Shown here: in pieces, positions 58,289 to 64,000 of the stretch | Position numbering within the stretch: position 1 is the stretch's first letter | Layout: every line of letters begins with the position of its first letter | Assembly (NCBI RefSeq): GCF_045278715.1 | Contig: NZ_CP136420.1 | Coordinates: 1,984,001 to 2,048,000 of the forward strand | DNA: 64,000 nt | Origin: Neomoorella carbonis | Lineage (GTDB): Bacteria > Bacillota > DSM-521 > Neomoorellales > Neomoorellaceae | Reading direction: 5' to 3' | The notes under the pieces: generated by a model | What the model was told of the DNA's origin: nothing | What the model saw: only the letters and a program-made list of their open reading frames with translations | Databases searched by the model: none | Program-made: the position numbers and the translations under genes

Positions 58289-59464
58289 TTACTTCTGCCA
58301 GCCGCCGCTAACAACCAGTTCTTCACCCCTGTCCCGGCGCCGTACCGCCTCCAGGCAATGGCGGAAAATACCTGCCAGTTCCTCCTGGCTGATATCGCGG
58401 CCGCCCAGGCCGCCGATGAAGCCGGCCACCTGCGGCTGCGCCGGTAGATCAGCCAGGGCCGCCTTTACTTCCGTGGCCAGCACCCCTTCATAACCGAAGG
58501 AGCAATCGCGATCCAGGACGGCAACTACTCGCGCCCTGGTAAGGGCCGCCCGGAGGTCTTCCACCGGGAAAGGCCGGAAACTCCGCAGGCGCAAGAGGCC
58601 TACCGCTTCACCCTGCCGGCGTAAATACTCCACCACTTCCCGGGCCGTTCCGGCGGTGGCACCCATGACGACCAGCACCACGGTGGCATCATGGCAATAA
58701 TAAAGGTCCACCAGGCCGCCGTAGCTGCGCTGGAAGTGGGCCTGAAACTCCCGGTCTACTTCCTTAATAACCTCTTTCGCTTTCAGCATGGCCTGCTGCT
58801 GGTAATACTTAAAGGCAGAATACAGGTCCGGCCCCGCACCGACGCCAAAGACATAGGGCCGCTGCGTATCCACACTATACTCCGGCCGGTAAGACGGGAG
58901 GAAGCGGTCCACGGCCTCCTGGTCCGGCACGTCCACAATTTCTTCCGTGTGGGAGAGGACATAGCCGTCCAGGCAGACCATAACCGGCGTCAGCACCTCC
59001 GGGTGGGCCGCAATTTTATAGGCCTGCAGGCAGGTGTCCAGGGCTTCCTGGGCCGTTTCCACGTAGAGCTGGATCCAGCCCGTATCGCGGCAGGCAACAG
59101 CGTCCTGGTGATCGGCCCAGATGGTCCAGGGAGCCGCCAGGCCGCGGTTGGCCACAGCCATGACCAGGGGTACGCGGCAGCCGCTGACATAATGGAGCAT
59201 TTCAAACATGTAGGCCAGCCCCTGGGAAGAGGTGGCCGTAAAGACCCGCGTTCCCGTAACTGCCGCCCCGTAGCAGGCCGCCAGGGCGGCATGCTCAGAT
59301 TCCACCCTTATATAGTCCGCTTCCATGGAACCGGCGGCTATGTATTCTGCTATTTTCTCCACAATGGTCGACTGGGGAGTAATGGGATAGGCGGCCACCA
59401 CTTCCGTCCGGGCGAGTTTAACGGCCGCCGCCACCGCCTCGTTACCGTTCAGATACGCGCGCAT
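58289..59464 (-). CDS. porA: 2-oxoacid (pyruvate):ferredoxin oxidoreductase, alpha subunit
   Basis: 391 residues. Begins MRAYLNGNEAVAAAVKLART, then VVAAYPITPQSTIVEKIAEY, the substrate-binding YPITPQS motif; later VESEHAALAACYGAAVTGTR, FTATSSQGLAYMFEMLHYVS, and the CoA-side domain AVLDRDCSFGYEGVLATEV. Length and motifs fit pyruvate-type PorA; 2-oxoisovalerate (VorA) specificity cannot be fully excluded. Its start overlaps porD by 23 bases. Confidence 0.92.
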   Translation of the reverse strand: MRAYLNGNEAVAAAVKLARTEVVAAYPITPQSTIVEKIAEYIAAGSMEADYIRVESEHAALAACYGAAVTGTRVFTATSSQGLAYMFEMLHYVSGCRVPLVMAVANRGLAAPWTIWADHQDAVACRDTGWIQLYVETAQEALDTCLQAYKIAAHPEVLTPVMVCLDGYVLSHTEEIVDVPDQEAVDRFLPSYRPEYSVDTQRPYVFGVGAGPDLYSAFKYYQQQAMLKAKEVIKEVDREFQAHFQRSYGGLVDLYYCHDATVVLVVMGATAGTAREVVEYLRRQGEAVGLLRLRSFRPFPVEDLRAALTRARVVAVLDRDCSFGYEGVLATEVKAALADLPAQPQVAGFIGGLGGRDISQEELAGIFRHCLEAVRRRDRGEELVVSGGWQK

Positions 59465-59732
59465 CGTTACTACCTTCTTCCACCAGGATCAGGGCTTCCC
59501 GCGGGCACTCCGCCACACAGATGCCACAGCCCTTGCAAAAATCTAGATTCAGGCTAACTATACTTTCGCCCCTGGTAAAGCAGCCTTCCGGGCAAAAGAG
59601 CCAGCAGGTGAGGCAATTATTACAGCGTTTAGGATTTAGAACCGGCCGTACCAAGCGCCAGGAACCGGTAGTCGTACTCAATAAGGGTGTTGCCAGGTTG
59701 GGCCCCTTCCTTAAATCACCTTCAGTCAGCAC
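59442..59732 (-). CDS. porD: 2-oxoacid (pyruvate):ferredoxin oxidoreductase, delta (ferredoxin) subunit
   Basis: 96 residues from GTG 59732 behind GGGAGGCG. TTTGSWRLVRPVLNPKRC is the PorD N-terminus, followed by two [4Fe-4S] motifs CNNCLTCWLFCP and CKGCGICVAECP. It passes electrons from the TPP site to external ferredoxin. The 23-base overlap with porA implies coupled translation. Confidence 0.93.
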   Translation of the reverse strand: MLTEGDLRKGPNLATPLLSTTTGSWRLVRPVLNPKRCNNCLTCWLFCPEGCFTRGESIVSLNLDFCKGCGICVAECPREALILVEEGSNDARVSER

Positions 59733-59785
59733 TCACTAACGCCTCCCTCTTAACCCGGTCGCCAGATCCCTTTGGGGGTTCCCCT

Positions 59786-60361
59786 TTAACCTCCATATGC
59801 CATTGCCTCCTTACCGCCGAGAACCTTTGCCAGGTCATAGGCTCGCCGGGCCAGGGCAATGTTTTGGGCAGCAAGCTCTTGTGGCAGGACGGCAGCGATG
59901 GCTTTTTCTACCGCCTCCAGGGAAAGGAGGCCGGTCGCCCCGGCCAGGGCCGCCACCATGGCTGTATTGACTATTGGAACGCCCAGTACTTCCCGGGCCA
60001 GACGGGTGGCGTCAAGGTAATAGACCCGGGCGCGGTCCAACGCCCGTACAGCGGCCTTCTCCCGGCCGGCATTGATGAGGACCGTCCCCCCTGGTGCCAG
60101 GCCGGCAAAAACATCAGTGCTCTCCAGCAAGGTGGCGTCCAGTACCACCACATAATCAGGGTTATAGATCTGGCTGCGGTCGCGAATGGGCCGGTCATCC
60201 AGGCGGGTAAAGGCCGTCACCGGCGCTCCCCGTCGTTCCGTTCCAAAGGAAGGAAAAGACTGGGCATACCAGTCCCCATAGACGGCTGCCGCCAGGCCAA
60301 AGATGCGCGCCGCAGTAACGGCGCCCTGGCCGCCACGACCATGCCAGCGAATCTGTAACAT
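59786..60361 (-). CDS. porC: 2-oxoacid (pyruvate):ferredoxin oxidoreductase, gamma subunit
   Basis: 191 residues from ATG 60361 behind GGGGGTAG, chosen over the ATG at 60382. IRWHGRGGQGAVTAARIFGL, YAQSFPSFGTERRGAPVTAF, and GGTVLINAGR are the PorC signature. First gene of the porCDAB order typical of archaea and clostridia. The enzyme links glycolysis to ferredoxin and the acetyl-CoA pathway. Confidence 0.93.
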   Translation of the reverse strand: MLQIRWHGRGGQGAVTAARIFGLAAAVYGDWYAQSFPSFGTERRGAPVTAFTRLDDRPIRDRSQIYNPDYVVVLDATLLESTDVFAGLAPGGTVLINAGREKAAVRALDRARVYYLDATRLAREVLGVPIVNTAMVAALAGATGLLSLEAVEKAIAAVLPQELAAQNIALARRAYDLAKVLGGKEAMAYGG

Positions 60362-60426
60362 TTTTCTACCCCCTACCTTCATATTTTACCACCAGGTAAT
60401 ATCAGTAGCAAGTAATATTTGTCAAT

Positions 60427-60458
60427 AAAAAGACCACCTTCGAGTCAGGTGGCCTTTA
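60427..60458 (-). terminator. Terminator after the nucleotidyltransferase-phosphomutase gene
   Basis: Minus strand: GGCCACCT and AGGTGGTC arms around GACTCGA, then TTTTTATTG; it overlaps the stop codon region. Confidence 0.85.
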
Positions 60459-62918
60459 CTCCCAATCCTTCTCCCGGGCGATTAATTCCTTTAAGCGCTG
60501 CTCATAAAAGCCGGCCAGCTCTTCAGCCATCTCCTGGGAAAAAGCTTCGCTGCAAATGCGGTAATGGGGTGTTTCCCCGTCGGGGAATACCAGGGACCAG
60601 CCATCTTTATGGCGTATCTGGACTCCGTCAAGCAGTTCCACCCTTTCGGCCGGTTCCTCGTTGATCAAGGTCCGCATAACCCGGCCCTTGGCTTCCCACG
60701 GGCAGGGTACGGTCCGGGTGACGGTATGGACGGCGGGCAAGCCGGCCACCGCTTCAGCCAGGCTCTCATCCCGCCGGGCCAGCCAGTCCAGGATATAAAG
60801 GAGGGCTGCCAGGGCATCCAGCTGCAGGTGCTGCTGCTCCGGGGCGGCTTCACCATCCACCCTGGCCATGGCTTCCTGGTGGATACCGGGATGGCTCTTC
60901 ACTCGCTCCACCCTTCCCCCCAGGCACCCGGCCACCAGCTCCACCACCCGGGAGGCCGTCACCGGCAGGACCAGGAGCGCCTCCCGGTTGGCTTCCAGGT
61001 AGACCCGGGCCAGGAGGGCCTGTTGCTGGGAGGTTGTCAACCGGCGGCCTTCACCGGTAAAAAGGATTAATTCCTCGCCATTTTGATCAAGGGCTGCTCC
61101 CAGTCCCGCACCATAGCGCTCGATTTCTGCGGCGAAAAAGGGCATATCCTCCTGGATGGCCCCCCAGCCTTTGGCCGGGTCGAAATCCAGCCGGACCACG
61201 TCGGCGCCGGCCCGCTGTAAAACCTCGGCGGCTAGGGCGGCTATTTCTCCCTGGCACCCCAGGGCTATCCGTACCGGCCTTCTCTTTAGCCCATTGTCCC
61301 CCAGGGTCGACAGTAACCACTCGCGGTAAGCTTCCTTCAAGGCCGGAAAATAAGTAGTGGCCTGTACCTCTTTCACCTGGCGGCCGTCTTCCCGCCAGTA
61401 GAGGTTTTCGATTTTACGCACCGCTCCAGGGGCTAAATCGTGGCCGCGCTCATTGACCAGGTGCAACCAGACCTTATCCCGGTTGGCGGCATCCTGTTTA
61501 ATATGGCAGCCGCCGGCCAGCTTTAGAGAGCGGACGGCAAAACGATGGACCGCGGTTGGTAACCGGCCCAGGTCGGCCACCTTGACCCCGGCAGCCATCA
61601 GGCCGGCGGCCATGGCCTTGAAGAGCATTTCCCCGGCCCCACCGGTAAAGGTACTCAAGCCCACCATGGCCCCCGGTTTAAAACTGGCCCCATAGGCCAG
61701 CCCCAGCCGGGTGACCTGGAAAGGGGTTAAATCTCCTTTTAGATAACCTGGCGCCTGGCTGCCAACAAAGAGGGGTCGGCCCGTCCCCTGGCCCCAGATG
61801 AGGCTTTCATGGACCACCGTCTCCCGTCCCAGGATTTTCTCAGGCCAGACTTTTACCTCCGGCCGCACCTCCGCCCCGGCGTCTACCAGGCTGCCGTCAC
61901 CGATAACCGCGCCTTCATAAATCCGCACCTGCCGCTGCAGGCTGGCCCGGCTGCAGGCCACTGCCCCCCGGAGGCTGGTTCCTTCCCCCACATACACATT
62001 ATCCCAGAGGATGGACCTTTTGATGCTGGCCCCTTCATCCACCCGGGTGTATGGCCCCAGGACGGTAAAAGGCCCTACCGCAGCCCCGGCGCCGATACGG
62101 CAATAGCTGCCTATTAAAACCGGGCCTGCAATCCTGGCCGCAGGGTCAATCTCCACCCCTTCACCGGTAACAATGCCATTACCCCGGTCTTCACCCACCA
62201 CCCTGACTTTAACTTTACCGCTCAAGACGTCTTCCTGGGCCTGGCGATACTGGGCAAGATTACCGATATCGCACCAGTAGCCGGACAGGTTTATCCCATA
62301 GATGGGTTTTTTATCTTTTAGCAACCGGGGGAAAAGATCCTTGCTGAAGTCAAAGGGCTGCCCCTCCGGCACCAGTTCCAGGACCTCGGGTTCTAGAATA
62401 TAGATACCGGTATTGACCCGGTCGCTGAAAACCTCTCCCCAGCTGGGCTTTTCCAGGAAGGAGCGAATGCTGCCGTCCGGATTGGTAATCACCACCCCGT
62501 ACTCCAGGGGGTTGTCGACGGTCGTCAGCACCAGGGTGGCCAGGGCGCCGCTTTCCTTGTGCCGGGCAATAGCCGGCCGCAGGTCAAAATCCGTCAGGGC
62601 GTCGCCGCTTACCACCACAAAGGTTTCATCTAAAAAGGAAGCCGCGTTTTTAACGCTGCCGGCGGTACCCAGGGGCTTATCCTCTATAAAATAATGCAGG
62701 TGCAGGCCAAAGTCACTGCCGTCACCGAAGTATTCCTGAATTAATGCCGGCAGGTACTGCAGGGTCACCCCTACTTCTTTGATACCCAGGTCACGTAGCA
62801 GGTCCACGCAGTACTCCATAACAGGGCGATTGGCCACCGGCACCAGGGGCTTTGGCCGCTTGCAGGTCAGGGGTCTGAGCCTCGAGCCCTCCCCGCCGGC
62901 CATGATAATCGCCTTCAT
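60456..62918 (-). CDS. Sugar-1-phosphate nucleotidyltransferase fused to a phosphohexomutase-like domain
   Basis: 820 residues from ATG 62918 behind AGGAGGTAG. Residues 1-~235 are a nucleotidyltransferase (IIMAGGEGSRLRPLTCKRPK, PLVPVANRP, VVSGDALTDFDL, NTGIYILEPEVLE). Residues ~250-370 are a left-handed beta-helix with hexapeptide repeats. Residues ~385-815 resemble a phosphoglucomutase/phosphomannomutase. The mutase catalytic serine loop (normally TASHNP) is replaced by GGCHIKQDAANRDKV (~472), so the mutase part may be inactive or use different chemistry. Likely makes GDP-mannose or another NDP-sugar for envelope or exopolysaccharide; substrate unproven. Confidence 0.88.
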   Translation of the reverse strand: MKAIIMAGGEGSRLRPLTCKRPKPLVPVANRPVMEYCVDLLRDLGIKEVGVTLQYLPALIQEYFGDGSDFGLHLHYFIEDKPLGTAGSVKNAASFLDETFVVVSGDALTDFDLRPAIARHKESGALATLVLTTVDNPLEYGVVITNPDGSIRSFLEKPSWGEVFSDRVNTGIYILEPEVLELVPEGQPFDFSKDLFPRLLKDKKPIYGINLSGYWCDIGNLAQYRQAQEDVLSGKVKVRVVGEDRGNGIVTGEGVEIDPAARIAGPVLIGSYCRIGAGAAVGPFTVLGPYTRVDEGASIKRSILWDNVYVGEGTSLRGAVACSRASLQRQVRIYEGAVIGDGSLVDAGAEVRPEVKVWPEKILGRETVVHESLIWGQGTGRPLFVGSQAPGYLKGDLTPFQVTRLGLAYGASFKPGAMVGLSTFTGGAGEMLFKAMAAGLMAAGVKVADLGRLPTAVHRFAVRSLKLAGGCHIKQDAANRDKVWLHLVNERGHDLAPGAVRKIENLYWREDGRQVKEVQATTYFPALKEAYREWLLSTLGDNGLKRRPVRIALGCQGEIAALAAEVLQRAGADVVRLDFDPAKGWGAIQEDMPFFAAEIERYGAGLGAALDQNGEELILFTGEGRRLTTSQQQALLARVYLEANREALLVLPVTASRVVELVAGCLGGRVERVKSHPGIHQEAMARVDGEAAPEQQHLQLDALAALLYILDWLARRDESLAEAVAGLPAVHTVTRTVPCPWEAKGRVMRTLINEEPAERVELLDGVQIRHKDGWSLVFPDGETPHYRICSEAFSQEMAEELAGFYEQRLKELIAREKDWE

Positions 62919-63026
62919 AATCTACCTCCTGCAAGATCCAGATTAGCACTATTTAGCATTTTGCCCCTTCTCCCCACAAAAAATTCCCGGCGGGCCTTTA
63001 ATCACGAAGACCTCCTCATACCACGG

Positions 63027-63734
63027 CTACTGTCCTTCCGCCAGGCCGGCGGGAGGCGGCGCTTCTTTCAGATGTTCCCGATAGACTTCCCAACGATCGC
63101 GTAACAAATCGCGCAGGTAAGGTTCTAAATGACGTACCTGCAGCAGTCGTGCCAGCCACTGGGTGGCGGTTTGATAATTGCCCAATCGTCCCTCCAGTTC
63201 CCCGATTAAGTAAATGATCAGGTTGGGACTTCCTCCTCCGGCGGTCCCGCTTTCCTTCTGGTAGGCTTCTTGATAAAGATCGCAGGCATAACGGAGGTAC
63301 TTTTTCTCCTGTTCTTCTTCCTGGATGTAGCGGTAAAACCAGGCAATGTGTAAGCATAAGCCTGCCAGTACCGAACTCTTCTCTTGATTCAAGTTGCCGC
63401 ATAATAAACCCAACTTGTGTACATTTAAGGCATCATTCAAATTACGCGGGCCGGTATAATCCTTGCGGGTAATTTTTTGGATATACTCCTTTATTATCAG
63501 TTCCCGGCGCTCTTTTTTGACAGGGCCAAAGCTGGAGGTGAAAGCATAACCGCAGTGGGGGCAAACGGCCACTTCGTAAAAATAGGGGTTTTCGCCTTCA
63601 AAATAAGCACATAAATCGCTATCGCGTTTCACCCGGCGCACCTTACTCAGGCGCAGCTTTTTATTGGTAAATTCCCGGCCACAGAAAAGGCATTGGTAGC
63701 GTTTATCGTATAAAGGTTCAATGGCGGCTGCCAC
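63027..63734 (-). CDS. DUF2225 family protein
   Basis: 235 residues from a GTG start. The N-terminal zinc-ribbon-like part has YQCLFCGREF and VAVCPHCGYAF, two CxxC pairs ~45 residues apart. A helical, TPR-like part follows (GLCLHIAWFYRYIQEEEQEK, YLIGELEGRLGNYQTATQWL). This is the DUF2225 layout common in Firmicutes; function unknown. Confidence 0.9.
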   Translation of the reverse strand: MAAAIEPLYDKRYQCLFCGREFTNKKLRLSKVRRVKRDSDLCAYFEGENPYFYEVAVCPHCGYAFTSSFGPVKKERRELIIKEYIQKITRKDYTGPRNLNDALNVHKLGLLCGNLNQEKSSVLAGLCLHIAWFYRYIQEEEQEKKYLRYACDLYQEAYQKESGTAGGGSPNLIIYLIGELEGRLGNYQTATQWLARLLQVRHLEPYLRDLLRDRWEVYREHLKEAPPPAGLAEGQ

Positions 63735-63800
63735 TTCTATCCCTTCTCGCGTTTTCTCCTCTGTTACGCTTTACTTTATTCTACATCCGGTCCCAACTTC

Positions 63801-64000
63801 CTACTTTATGTAGTTAAGATTTTTCGCCTGCTCCTCAATGTTCTTCAACAGCAATCTGTCCGCCAGACAAACAAGGATCAGTAAACGGAACAAAGCCACC
63901 GGGATGGATATAATAATAAAGTAAAGATAACGGGCACTGGATCCCAGCTTTTTCGCGGTCCTGCCAGCGGGGGGCATTAGCAGTGTTTGTCTTTTTCCTT
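63801..64000 (-). CDS. C-terminal end of an unidentified membrane protein (partial)
   Basis: An open frame enters from the right edge and stops at TAG (63801-63803), giving about 65 residues. It contains one strong hydrophobic segment (YLYFIIISIPVALFRLLILV) and a basic/acidic tail ending KNLNYIK. There is no start codon in the window. It could also be non-coding; the membrane-protein-like composition favours a gene. The ~65 bases between it and the DUF2225 gene hold nothing recognisable. Confidence 0.45.
   Translation of the reverse strand, partial: GKRQTLLMPPAGRTAKKLGSSARYLYFIIISIPVALFRLLILVCLADRLLLKNIEEQAKNLNYIK

Noticed and set aside
58691..59557. 288-residue plus-strand open frame
   Set aside because: Antisense to porA; composition (many His, Gly, Arg) is that of a reverse-frame artefact.

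Overview
The window looks like chromosome of a G+C-rich, thermophilic, spore-forming, anaerobic Firmicute of the Moorella type. The grounds are: spore genes (ytrH/ytrI, an alpha/beta-type small acid-soluble spore protein, a gerK germinant-receptor operon); strict-anaerobe metabolism (four-subunit 2-oxoacid:ferredoxin oxidoreductase, an Hdr/MvhD-type flavoprotein, class III ribonucleotide reductase, rubrerythrin); and molybdenum oxidoreductases for alternative electron acceptors. The genus is recognition from gene content and codon style, not a database result. No phage, insertion sequence, CRISPR array or plasmid function was found. The only mobile-like element is an intein.

Left end (1-8.6 kb): an nrdD gene interrupted by an intein is preceded by a cobalamin riboswitch and terminator. 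Next come two divergent MerR-type regulators that share an unusual cysteine motif, and then an operon encoding an HdrBC-like fusion, an HdrA-HdrA-ferredoxin-MvhD fusion and a frameshifted FAD/NAD-type disulfide oxidoreductase. This is the most intriguing module in the window: a candidate soluble, flavin-based electron-transfer system with a candidate redox-sensing regulator.

8.6-24 kb: a secreted deacetylase-like protein and minC are followed by a long minus-strand operon dnaE-coaD-mtrB(TRAP)-small ORF-pfkA-pyk-carboxyltransferase-DUF169. The conserved dnaE/ytrHI neighbourhood, a spore protein, a YkvI-like transporter and rubrerythrin close the section. 24-35 kb: gerKA(frameshifted)-gerKC-gerKB, tRNA-Pro, a 26-residue hydrophobic peptide with a possible sigma-K promoter, trmL, aconitase, a ferredoxin, nth and PEP carboxykinase. 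Together with pfkA/pyk and the carboxyltransferase, these cover the PEP/pyruvate/oxaloacetate node and an incomplete TCA branch.

35-45 kb is the respiratory section: a Tat-exported molybdopterin oxidoreductase with FeS and NrfD subunits, a clear sigma-54 promoter in front of it, a cytoplasmic NarB/NasA-like nitrate reductase, and an adjacent PAS-AAA+ sigma-54 activator. 45-57 kb carries an rRNA methyltransferase, a CPBP protease, an alpha-glucan group (GH15, DUF4912, GH57 branching enzyme), superoxide dismutase, a TSUP transporter pair and a TrpXYZ-like ABC transporter. 57-64 kb has porCDAB, a nucleotidyltransferase-phosphomutase fusion, a DUF2225 protein and the end of an unknown membrane protein.

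Two genes (FAD oxidoreductase and gerKA) are each broken by a single-base indel whose repair restores full-length proteins. They are either recent pseudogenes or sequence errors.
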